Below the pieces are notes generated by a model. That model made no database searches and was not told the origin of the DNA. It worked only from the letters and a program-made list of their open reading frames with translations. This document shows, in pieces, positions 1 through 9,104 of a stretch of 64,000 nt of DNA. Position 1 is the first letter of the stretch. Each line of letters starts with the position of its first letter. Source of the DNA: Marsupella aquatica (lineage: Eukaryota; Marchantiophyta); assembly GCA_973895155.1 (NCBI GenBank), contig OZ316896.1:19220001-19284000 (forward strand), written 5' to 3'. A program made the position numbers and the translations under genes.

Positions 1-1189
1 GTTCAATATTATTTGGTTTTGTCCATTAGAGCACGTCTTGGTGCCTGTATGCAAGGCAGGGGAGTCATAACTTTGTTTAAGTGCAACCTTGGAATACAAT
101 GTCCACCATGTATACAAGGTAAAAATGGTTTTGTCCATTTGTAGGCTGCGGTCATGAATACAATTTTTGCACTGTGAGTAATGAATATATTGTGTGGCAT
201 GTATACCATCCAATCACGGTTTGTGCATTCTTGTCTACTCTGTTCATTTTTGAAACAGATCATGCAAGTGTACTATCTTCAAAGAGAGCAAAAATCAAGC
301 AACATCGGATATTATTTACTAAATCCAACAACAATACACACCTACATAAGCGTATTGATCAGTTCATATTTATTATCGAGAACACATTGGTGACAAAACA
401 GGGCTATAACTTTCCCCAAGTTGTGAACCATGTTTAGGGTTTAGGGAATATGCTAGGTTTTCTGCCTCCCATTAGCCCGATCCCACCTAGCCACAGCCCC
501 ATTAGCTGGAATCTAATGGTCATCCTTAAATTCCAGGGAGATCTAACAGCTAGAAATAATTCATGAAAATCTGATAAAGAATGTTCCTTGGATCCTTCAC
601 TCATGCTGGCTGACATTTGCCACACTGAGCAGAAAGGAAGGATTACGCCACAGTCGAGCACTCCGCCACCAATCCAGACACTAGGGGAGGGAAAAAAGAA
701 TGTGTCCTTGATGATGACTTTAACAAAAGGTCAGTGGCAGTTTCAACTTCTTTTTGGTCTCCAAGAACTGATCAGGGCCATCCATTGGGGAGAAAGTGCT
801 GATGTTTACTTTACAAAATGTTGGGGTGACACTTTCAACCTAACCTGTTACCTATCCTGCATGGAATGGGCCCAATTTTTGCTTACATGGGGCATATTTT
901 TGTCCCAGATTTTAGACCACCTCTCTTGGATGTCTCTTCTTTCGGCCCTTTGGTCCATTTAAGCCATATGCATTAAAAGGGGACCCACAAGTCCTTCATA
1001 GGCTCTTCTTTTGTCATAGCTAGAAAAACTCTAGCCAAAGAACACCCTGATATTCAAGTGGGATGGATTCCCAATCTGTCTTTTAGCAAAATAAACTAGC
1101 ACCATTGGCTTCACTTAGCTTTACAAAATCTTGGGGACCATAAAAGGATTCCAAAAATGCATTTAGCCTCGTGACACTATAACCCCTCG
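1..1189. other. Intergenic DNA, no gene seen
   Basis: No reading frame here resembles a known protein. At 433-446 there are two copies of the plant telomere heptamer TTTAGGG in tandem. That is too short for an interstitial telomere tract and may be chance or a telo-box-like site. Nothing else is supported. Confidence 0.5.
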
Positions 1190-1515
1190 TGACACTATAA
1201 TATGTAGTGTGTAAAATGGCCCTCCAGTTTGCCATGTGGTGAAAAAAACACTATATGTAGTGCGTCAAATGGCCCTCCAGTTTGCAATGTGGTGAAAAAA
1301 CACTATATCTAGTGCGTGAAATGGCCCTCCAGTTTGCTGTGTGGGTGAAAAAACACTATATGTAGAGTCTGAAATGGCTTTACAAGAAGTGAGTGCAATC
1401 CTCCAGTTTGCCGTGTGGTGGAAAAACATTATATGAAGTGCGTGAAATGGCCGTCCAGTTTGCCGTGTGGTGAAAAACTATATGCAGTGTGTGAAACGGC
1501 TTTACAAGAAGTGAG
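1190..1515. repeat. Minisatellite, about 52-53 bp period, 5-6 degenerate copies
   Basis: The core GGCCCTCCAGTTTGC recurs at about 1218, 1271, 1323, 1400 and 1449, each followed by a GTGTGGTGAAAAA-like tract and a CACTATATG(T)AGTG tract. Two copies carry an extra insert (CTTTACAAGAAGTGAGTGCAA) near 1380 and 1500, so the array has a second-order structure. It is non-coding and lies about 1.2 kb upstream of the first gene. Confidence 0.85.
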
Positions 1516-2757
1516 TGCAATGAAACTATGAGAGTGCATAGTCGAAGTTCATCAGTCTACTGCGCGTTTCGAGGTCCAGCTCAATTCGATGGAGGACAAC
1601 AACAATAATGTCGCCTGGAGTGCTGCGAACTTCCGCCCGCGTTGCTGAAGAGTCTTAGGTGGACTAGAAGGTCAAAAGATGTCGGAGGCTGGCGGAGCAC
1701 TGTGGAATCATTTCATCCAGTTTTTGGCTCCACACTTTAGAGTAAAGATCGAGTCGATGTTGTGCTCGGGGCATCCGCCTTACCTGTCAGGATTCGGCCG
1801 GGCTGGCGCAGCATCGAGACTCTCACTGGAGCTGCTGGTCAATTGTTTAAACAACTGGGTCCCCCAAGGCCAATCCCGGTCACAGCGAGCTGTGTCCTTT
1901 CCTCCGGAGGGGAAGCTTCATAAACAAAGGGTTGACAGGCCCGTCAAGAGGGCAGAAAGGAGAGACGGATACCTCGCTGCATCTGGAGCTTTCAGTTCGG
2001 TGATTTCTGTGGGAGGAGAAGCTTATCATTGGAGAAATAGATTTGAACTGTCCTTTAGAAGGAGCTTCCGACAATTCTGAGCTGGTTTCATATTCAGAAC
2101 GGGTAGGATTCACAAGCTCAGACCTCCCATCTTGTGCGATTGGCCTTGATGTATCTTTGGATCCTTAGCCTAGTCGCCCCTCTTGTGGGGATGGGGATTA
2201 ATTTCATTTGTCCTGTGTGTTGACATTGGAATGACCGGTGTATTTGTTGGTTATGGATAGGACGAAGACAGGTGACTTGGCAGGCTGAAGAGGAGAGTAC
2301 AAGCAACCAATTTGTTTCCGCCGTCCAAGCTCAACATCAAGTCCAACGCAAATTCTTCGCCATGCGGCCGTCATAGCTCAACAGCTCAGCAACCCCCACT
2401 CTCCTCAATCGGGCCGTCTCATTCAAGTTCCTAGTACTACCAGACTGACGTCCATTCCCCCATCCAAGCTTAATACCTGACCGCCCTACTGGGCAGAGGG
2501 CATTGAATGTGGAGGGAAATTATCATGCGTGTGGCAATTAGGTGCGATGTGGAATTTTGTGGCATCCGCTCAGTAGCCAGGTTTTGGAAGCCTTGCTTGA
2601 TCGACCATGTTATTTCGACTGGGATGATGCACCCTCGATTCATCCTACTAGAGAGCTGACGAGCAAGTTACAACGAAGGTTGTTTAACAGCTTAGCAGCC
2701 AGAGAGGAGGCAAGTCGGAAGTCAGTCTTGATCGCAAGAAAGGAGGAGGGTTGTGAC
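1516..2757 (+). promoter_or_regulatory. Upstream region of the FLY/TUL1-like gene
   Basis: This stretch is richer in GC than its surroundings and probably contains the promoter and 5' untranslated region of the gene starting at 2758. A 133-codon frame at 1679-2080 starts with ATG, but its product has biased composition and matches no family I recognise, so I do not call it a gene. No clear TATA box or intron could be assigned. Confidence 0.35.
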
Positions 2758-4314
2758 ATGAGAATGACGAGGAGGCGTTTCATTCTCTGCTTTACCTTGT
2801 TAACGCTGCTCATCAATGAGCAGTGCGAGGCATCTGGAGGGATGGGAGATGCCTTCGATAAAATGGATCCTCGTAAGTTGGCAGTCTGCCATGACAAGCT
2901 GGAAGAGTGGAACAATGTTAGCACGGCAGCACCGGAATCGCCTCCTTCGTTAGCGTCGGGCAATCGCTCAGCAGACTACTATATGAGAGGCAAGTGGAAG
3001 CCTATGCGTGGTGATTCCTCTTCTGTTGTAATTCCTTCATTTATCTCCGGCGATCATGGGACGTTCCTTTTATACTCACCACGCGTAATGGGACTAGTGG
3101 AAGGGAAGGGAGGGCCCAGGATTCAAAATTTCAGTGGCAATTTGTATTTCCAGAGTAAGCAGAATCAGCTCAGAGGACCTCATGTGGCAGTGGCCGGTGT
3201 TTACAACAATGACTTGGGAGAGGCTTGCTTTGTTGGTTGCGTGCAACAACCTGTCCAACGATATCAAGCCCTAGCACCCACCACGGAAGTAACGCCAAAC
3301 GGGACCAATTTGCGAAATGCGAATATATATGCTCTTCAGGTCAGCGATGAGGCTTGTATCGTTCGTGGGCTGTTGACTGCATCACGCGAGAAGGAGGGAC
3401 GACGGAAAAGTGCCAGCGGAACTCTCTCGAGTCTCAGACTTCCCAATGAGACGGGATACTTCACAACAATGAGCTTGGATGGCAAAATAGTGTACACGAA
3501 GGATCAACGAAATCTTTATAGATGGGACCTTTTCGTGATGTTCACAATCTTTGCCGTCGAGGCAGTCATACTTATGTGGCAAATATTCCACAGCATAAGG
3601 TCTCCGTCGAGCTACTTCGTGTCAATGCTCATGATTCTGGTCCAGATTGTAGCCATGTGCTTCCTGTACATTTTTATCATCCTCCGCCCTTGGCGGCTGT
3701 ATACTCTCAGGAGATTCAAGTACCTTCTGTCAGGTGTGCATGTCGCCCCCTGGCTGGTGCTGACCGTCGTCATCCTACTCAACGTTGTCTTCTTATTGGT
3801 GATTTTGAGAAAGAGACTGGTGGCCAAGCGGTTGAATGTGGTGGAGAGGCCACAAGAGGTGCTTTTGGCCCTAATCTGCCTTGTCATCTATGCTCTCACT
3901 GGTGTGGGGGTATCCGCCCATAACTTTGAGACATATGTGCAGGTGGTGTGGTGCTGGTTTTTGCTCCCACAGGTCATTGCTAATGTGTTCTGGGACCTAA
4001 GGTTGAAGCCTTTGCATTGGGTCTATGTGGTGGGGGTGTCACTCTGCAGAATTACTTACATCGGATTTAATGCTGCGAGGCCGACGATTTATGGATTCGA
4101 CGACTTTAATGATTTCCCTCATGGCTGGTTTTGGGGAATCACGGGCACTGTGTCGATTTTCGGGTCTTATGCTCTTCTCCAGCAGCGCTATGGCGGCAGG
4201 GCATTCCTTCCTCAACGTTGGTTCGGGTATAAACAAATCCCCAGGTCAAAGGGCGAGGCCAACCACCAGGAGAACAATTTTGACTGGGACGACGACACAA
4301 TGCTGGAACTTTGA
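2758..4314 (+). CDS. FLY/TUL1-like (DUF2921-related) seven-TM protein without RING
   Basis: A single-exon gene for 518 residues. I start at ATG 2758 because a basic N terminus (MRMTRRR) and a hydrophobic stretch to about residue 25 form a good signal peptide; the frame is open upstream to 2542 but that start is GTG, which is not expected in a eukaryote. Residues 26-255 form a lumenal domain with N-glycosylation sequons near 53, 124, 181 and 230. Seven hydrophobic segments follow at about 257-278, 286-309, 330-350, 367-386, 396-412, 418-436 and 457-475. The motif FLLPQVIANVFWD in segment five and YGGRAFLPQRW after segment seven resemble the FLY/TUL1 and DUF2921 membrane proteins, which are Golgi/endosomal E3 ligases carrying a C-terminal RING-H2. 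Here the protein ends about 30 residues after the last membrane segment in an acidic tail (DWDDDTMLEL) with no cysteine cluster, so a RING is absent. Family assignment is from memory of motifs; the function without RING is unknown. Confidence 0.72.
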   Translation: MRMTRRRFILCFTLLTLLINEQCEASGGMGDAFDKMDPRKLAVCHDKLEEWNNVSTAAPESPPSLASGNRSADYYMRGKWKPMRGDSSSVVIPSFISGDHGTFLLYSPRVMGLVEGKGGPRIQNFSGNLYFQSKQNQLRGPHVAVAGVYNNDLGEACFVGCVQQPVQRYQALAPTTEVTPNGTNLRNANIYALQVSDEACIVRGLLTASREKEGRRKSASGTLSSLRLPNETGYFTTMSLDGKIVYTKDQRNLYRWDLFVMFTIFAVEAVILMWQIFHSIRSPSSYFVSMLMILVQIVAMCFLYIFIILRPWRLYTLRRFKYLLSGVHVAPWLVLTVVILLNVVFLLVILRKRLVAKRLNVVERPQEVLLALICLVIYALTGVGVSAHNFETYVQVVWCWFLLPQVIANVFWDLRLKPLHWVYVVGVSLCRITYIGFNAARPTIYGFDDFNDFPHGWFWGITGTVSIFGSYALLQQRYGGRAFLPQRWFGYKQIPRSKGEANHQENNFDWDDDTMLEL

Positions 4315-5269
4315 TATTCCTAAATGCCTCTTTTAAATATTTTCCATTCCCTCTGGTAACTGTCTTAGAATGCCAGTCGGCGAGGCTCATCGTTCAGCTT
4401 GTCATCGCTTGGAAGGCTGACAACAGAATCCACAGATTCTGTACATAGTCTCGGCAATAGAAGGGCTAGATGTCAGCTGTCTGTCAGGTCGTGTTTTGTG
4501 GGGCGACGAACAGGCAATTCATTTCCGGTCCAAGCTAGACATATCTGTTCCTTGTAAGATACAGTTTTGGAGAAGATTTTTCACAGTATACAGTCTAGTT
4601 TTGGTGGAGAAAATTCTCAGTCGTCGACAAGTCTCTCCGAACTTTACTTTATGTTGTAGCTTACGAGCTTCTATATATCGGTAAAAGATGTGATTACAGA
4701 TGGGCACGATTTCATTAGCCCATTGTTGTACTCCTATAAATACAGTTCTTAATGGAATCGGACTGGCACAATTTCTGCACCACTTGGCTTCTGGGTTGGT
4801 TTTCTTAAGCTAGCCTCTCCGGGAGGGCTCCCCGTTCACAGCTTGCACAACTAGCTATGAGCTTTAACCCCAATTCAGTCTTGTCCTTTGATGTCTGTAG
4901 GTTTTGGGAGACTACAGATGAGTTGCCAAGTGCATTCAGAGCTCATGACGTCCTGTCTGCAGAAGAGCTACGTTCAGCCTGGACAATCCTGCCTCTGGAA
5001 AATATTGCCCTCGGATTTACAAAGCAAGGTGCGACCTTCAGTGTAGTTATCGTGTAGCGTGTCATATTATTGTAAAAATTTACATAAGTAGGAGACCACC
5101 ACTGTAGGAGAAATGCTGGACACCCCTGGAAAACAAGTTGGTCTTCTTGAGGAATTTAGAATTTGATGTCATCTGGAGTGAACGCCCAGAAGAAGTCTTC
5201 TAGGGCTTTGTTTTCAATACCCAACGTGTCATTGCCTAGATTTTCGCAAAATAAAGACTCCCAGTCATC
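4315..5269. other. 3' flank of the FLY-like gene, no gene seen
   Basis: This is likely the 3' untranslated region followed by intergenic DNA. The short frames (for example 4857-5057) have no recognisable product. Confidence 0.4.
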
Positions 5270-6905
5270 AGCACACTTTTTTAGTGTTGCTTGGTGTCCA
5301 CATTATGTACTGCAGATGTGCTCAGTGGAAATTCTTGAAATGTCCGGCAAACAGAATATTAGCTCTGTGACTCGTCCAATAATCCTTGTAGTTTTACTTC
5401 GTGTCCACATTATGTATAGCAGTATTGCTCGTCAGAAATATTGAAATGTCTAGCAAGCACAAATTTTGCTCTGTGACTCCTCAAGTTATTCTTTTAGCTT
5501 TGTCTGGTGTCCACACTATCTACTGCAGTTTTGCTCATCGGAAATTTCGAAATGTCTTGCAAGCAGCTCTGTGACTCGTCAAGTTATCCTTTTAGCTTTG
5601 TCTGGTGTCCATACTAGCTTGTCGGAAATTTTGAAATGTCTCGCAAGCAGCAAGTTTGCTCTGTGACTCCCCAAGTTATCCTTTTAGCTTGGTTTGGTGT
5701 CCATATTATCTACTGCAGATTTTCTCAACGGAAATCTTCAAATGTCTCGCAAGCAGAATTTCGTTCTGTGACTCAAGTTATCCTTCTAGTTTGTGCCTGG
5801 TGTCCACAATATCTCCTGCAATTTTGCTCAAGGAAACTTTGAAATATCTAGCAAACAGAAATTTTGCGCTGTGACTCTAGTGATCGTTTAGTATTGATTG
5901 GTGTCCACATCATCTCCTGCAATTTTTGCTGAACGGAAGTTTTGAAATGTCCACCAAACTGAAATTTTGAAATGGTCCACCAAACTGAAATTTTAAAATG
6001 TGACTCGAGTAATCCTTTTGGTTTTACTTGCTGTCCATACTGTCTACTTCAGTTTTGCTCAATGGTCATTTTAAACGTCTAGCAAACAGAAATTTTGCTG
6101 TGTGACTCGAGTAATAGTTATTTTGCTGTGTGACTCGAGTAATAGTTTTGCTCAATGTTCATTTTAAATGTCTAGTGGACAAAAAATTTGTTCTCTGACT
6201 TGAGTAATTCTTTTACACTATTCATGCCTAATTAGTGTTATGCCAAAATTAATGTTAATCACACTAATTTATGTACTTGATCAGAAACAAAAGTAACACT
6301 ATTTGGTGATTTTCATTTTTTTTTGGTTGGAATTTTTGTTTAAATGTTTTGTTCAACATATTACATATTACTATAGAGCATTTGGAAGTGAAAACTCTGT
6401 AATCATGGAGGGCTAGAGTATCTACTAGGGATTTGAGAGCTCCACAACATTTACTCATGCAGGCAATAGTTTTTGGAGGTTTTATTTCACATTCAAGAGT
6501 AGAGTGTTAGGAGGTGTGGAGAGCTTTATAGTCATGGAGACTAAAGCAACCATTAGGGATCTTTTCTGTCGGCTCACATTGAACTACCGCTCACATTGTG
6601 CAAATCAATCAATGTTAACCTGAATGAGAGTGGCAACTGAATACCCTAACACTGAATGAGAGGCCTGGTTACCAATAACACTTTGAGATCCCGTCATTCT
6701 GGCGCCACGCAATACGAGTCGAAAAGTCACGTGAATTAGTGTTTGTAACACTATTTGACGAACACAGAATTAGTGTTTACTCAAAATTAGTGTCACACTA
6801 ATTACAGTGTAATATTGCTTGTAGTCAGCATTATCTATTGTAATGTTTTTACATCTGCTTCTATTGAAATGGAAATGTTGAAATGGATAGCAAACAGATA
6901 TTGTT
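5270..6905. repeat. Minisatellite, about 92-130 bp period, eight or more copies, interrupted by a MITE
   Basis: A unit containing GGTGTCCACATTATCTACTG, then TTTTGCTC..GGAAATTTTGAAATGTCTAGCAA, then CTCTGTGACTC(A)AGTAATCCTTTT recurs with GTGTCCA at about 5294, 5400, 5508, 5605, 5697, 5799, 5901 and 6032. Several short plus-strand frames in the array are by-products of the repeat. A diverged unit (GTAGTCAGCATTATCTATTG...GATAGCAAACAGA) reappears at about 6818-6905, beyond the MITE-like element at 6216-6809, which indicates that the element was inserted into the array. Confidence 0.88.
6216..6809. mobile_element. MITE-like element, about 594 bp, with short terminal inverted repeats
   Basis: The left end reads CACTATTCATGCCTAATTAGTGT and the reverse complement of the right end reads CACTGTAATTAGTGT, so CACT and TAATTAGTGT are shared with an indel. 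The dinucleotide TA flanks both ends (6214-6215 and 6810-6811). The motif AATTAGTGT and its complement recur subterminally (about 6231, 6735, 6771, 6786). There is no coding capacity. The minisatellite resumes on the other side, which supports insertion. The superfamily (Tc1/mariner- or Harbinger-like) cannot be decided. Confidence 0.5.
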
Positions 6906-7064
6906 CACTGTAACCTGCTCATGTAATTCATAAATGCCAACTCTGGGCAGAGAGACAAGCTACGTGAGGTTTCCTGTAATTTCGTCTCGAGAGTTTACAG
7001 TTCCTATCCTTGTACCTGACCACACATTTTCCTTCGCTGCTCCTTCTCTGTTCATAACCCATTT

Positions 7065-7320
7065 AACCAATACAATTCCCTGGCAAAGAGGCCCTAAAAA
7101 TGCCCCAAGCCTGACCGGATAAACATAACATGGTCTAAAACTACCCGTGGCCAGATCCCAAGATCCCTTCACATGTACACGCACCACCAACAATGAGAAA
7201 GGCCATAAGTCTTACCAGCCGGCATAATATGACTATTGAGCTCCACTCCCCCACTGCCATCTTGGTGGGTGTCCTGCAAGAGCTGTACAGCTTCAGTTGT
7301 GGCTCTTTCCAGCAGATCTG
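7065..7320. repeat. Dispersed repeat family, copy A (left of the recombinase locus)
   Basis: The block CTGGCAAAGAGGCCCTAAAAATG...CCCAAGCCTGACC, then ACATGTACACGCACCACCAACAATGAGAAAGGCCATAAGT, then ATAATATGACTATTGAGCTCCACTCC, then GTCCTGCAAGAGCTGT is found again in the same order and orientation, diverged, at about 17925-18165 and in part at 17750-17835 and 18765-18890. It is non-coding. It may be a transposon fragment family or the remains of terminal direct repeats of a larger element around the recombinase gene. Confidence 0.7.
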
Positions 7321-8439
7321 AGTATGCTTGAATGTTGGACGTAAGTCCATGCGGGTCCCTCGTGTAAAGGCCTCCAAAGACAACTCATTAGAGTTGTCCA
7401 AGGTTGGCCTAAGTGTTGCGTAAGTGTGTCGCCCACGTGGCTGGAGGAGAACTCCTGCAAGAAGGCTGCTCCGTGTACAGGTGCGGCGGCATTTAGGGTT
7501 TAACGCGCACCCACGGAAGTTCTCGACGTATTGTTGGGAGTATCCTCCTAGTTGGTCATATGGTAAGCATCACGTATAGGATTAAGGGCTCTTCCCGTCC
7601 CATAATGGGGTATAGGGTCGAGCGTATGTGGAGGCCCCGTGGGTCATCTATTGCCCAAATATGGTGGTTCATTGTTCAACTATCAGCCATTATTTGTGCA
7701 TTTTGGCTGTCTCATCGATTGCGCTGCAGTGTCCTTCGGACTTCTCATGTGGCCACGTCTTCAGTTGTGTGTGCGATGGAATATTGATGCAGAATTGGAG
7801 GTTGGCGAGCCGGAAGCATTGGAGGGCTTGGTCACTAGTCTGCATTCAAGCTTTCCATTGTTGTTGCCGTGATTTCATCTGCACAATGCTGCTGCCATCG
7901 ATTCCTTAAGCGCCACTATTTTTATTCTGTTGATTTCATTTGCATGACGCTGCTGCCATCGATTCTTGAATTTCTATTGCCATTGAGTTCCTGCTGTAAT
8001 TGCCGCGCGCTGCAATGGACTGATGAATGCGCAATTGCAAGTTGGTGAGCTGGAGGCATTGGAGGGACGGGCTGATGTTGTTCTTTCTAATCATTTGATT
8101 TTGTCATTGATTCTTGACACGAATCTTGCTCCCGGTTGCTATCGTCAATTGTTTGCTCACAACAGGAGGTCTGCAAGCAAGACGTGTTGGAGGGCCGGGT
8201 CACATTTTTTGTTGCTAGTTCTGTTCAGCTTTGCTGCTGCCATCGATCATTTTATGCATGACATGATTGGCCTTTTTGCTGCCATGATTCATTTAGTGCT
8301 CCCGTCACTTCTGCCACCGATTATTTTAGACTGGTATTTTTGCGTGCGATTGCAGGTTGGCGAGTGTTGGAGAACTGCGCCACATTGTGCATTGTTGATG
8401 ATCATAGACAAGCCACCGTTTAGCTTAGGAATCGAGTCA
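7321..8439. other. Region upstream of the recombinase pseudogene
   Basis: Three diverged copies of a segment containing GCGATTGCAGGTTGGCGAG or AATTG(G)AGGTTGG(C/T)GAGC..GAGGCATTGGAGGG occur near 7793, 8034 and 8347, and CATGACGCTGCTGCCATCGATTC-like blocks occur near 7890, 7945 and 8230, so this is an internally repetitive stretch. The open frame 8023-8514 runs through it in the same frame as the recombinase. Early exons of that gene could lie here, but I cannot recognise them. Confidence 0.4.
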
Positions 8440-8564
8440 ATGAAAGGCGCTGCCATCTCTGATGACACGATGAGTACTTGCTCGACTCAGTCCATGTTTA
8501 ATGACAGCTGCTAGGCTGAGCTGCAGGAGTTGAATGCAAGCCTAGACAACTTACATGTTGATGA
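8440..8564 (+). pseudogene. Tyrosine recombinase pseudogene, left fragment (N-terminal codons)
   Basis: From ATG 8440 the frame reads MKGAAISDDTMSTCSTQSM, meets a TAG at 8512-8514, then continues AELQELNASLDNLHVD up to the exact insertion point of the copia element. Beyond the element the same frame resumes at 15490 (ERPKKDPIVIE). The two halves share the 5-bp target duplication GATGA (8560-8564 and 15490-15494), so this short piece is the upstream part of the interrupted gene. The true start codon and any upstream exon are uncertain. Confidence 0.6.
8560..8564. repeat. Target-site duplication, left copy (GATGA)
   Basis: GATGA directly before the TG of the left LTR; the identical pentamer follows the CA of the right LTR at 15490-15494. 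Five bases is the usual duplication for Ty1/copia integrases. Confidence 0.92.
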
Positions 8565-8897
8565 TGTTGAACATAGACGACATTCGTAACAGCAAATCCA
8601 ACGCACAATAGTCGACATAGAGAGATACGTGGTTCACCTCCACATGAGGCTACGTGCACGGGAACACACAAGAGCTTTACTGCACTCTAGGCCGACCGGC
8701 CATACCAAGCATCCACAGCACAAACTCTCCCTATCTCTCAACTAGCTCCGTAACAATGAGCCTAAGTTCCACCAGGGTCTGGCATCAGCCCTGGCTATAT
8801 ACACAATAGCACTACCACTAACATTAGCTAAGTCCTAACCCAAGTTAGCCTAACTGTAGTTAGCTCATGAGTCACAAGACTAGAGCAATATCTAACA
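8565..8897 (-). repeat. Copia 3' LTR (left copy), 333 bp
   Basis: Begins TGTTGAACATAG and ends ATATCTAACA on the plus strand, giving TG...CA termini in element orientation. It aligns along its whole length with 14937-15489 once the MITE in the latter is removed. Confidence 0.95.
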
Positions 8898-8912
8898 AAC
8901 TCCCCATTGACT
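8898..8912 (-). other. Copia polypurine tract
   Basis: On the minus strand the element reads TCAATGGGGAGTT immediately before the 3' LTR. A purine-rich GGGGAG tract at this place primes plus-strand synthesis in copia elements. Confidence 0.75.
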
Positions 8913-9104
8913 CTGGTCTTGGGGACTGAACTAAATGCAACCATATGGAATCCTCAGCGGGAAGTTCTAGACAATCACCAAACCAGGTCTCCCCCTAAAA
9001 ACCACAAGGGTTAACTAAGGGTTAACTAGAACTAAGCCGTAGCCTAACAGGAATACGTAATCCATATACAAATAGTCACACATTGCTAAATAACTCTACT
9101 TGCA

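Noticed and set aside
433-446. Two TTTAGGG telomere-type repeats
   Set aside because: Two units are too few to call an interstitial telomere; treated as incidental.
1679-2080. A 133-codon plus-strand frame with an ATG start
   Set aside because: No recognisable domain, no splice sites linking it to the downstream gene and no conserved context.
2542-2757. Upstream extension of the FLY-like gene by 72 codons
   Set aside because: The extension begins with GTG; ATG 2758 is directly followed by a good signal peptide.
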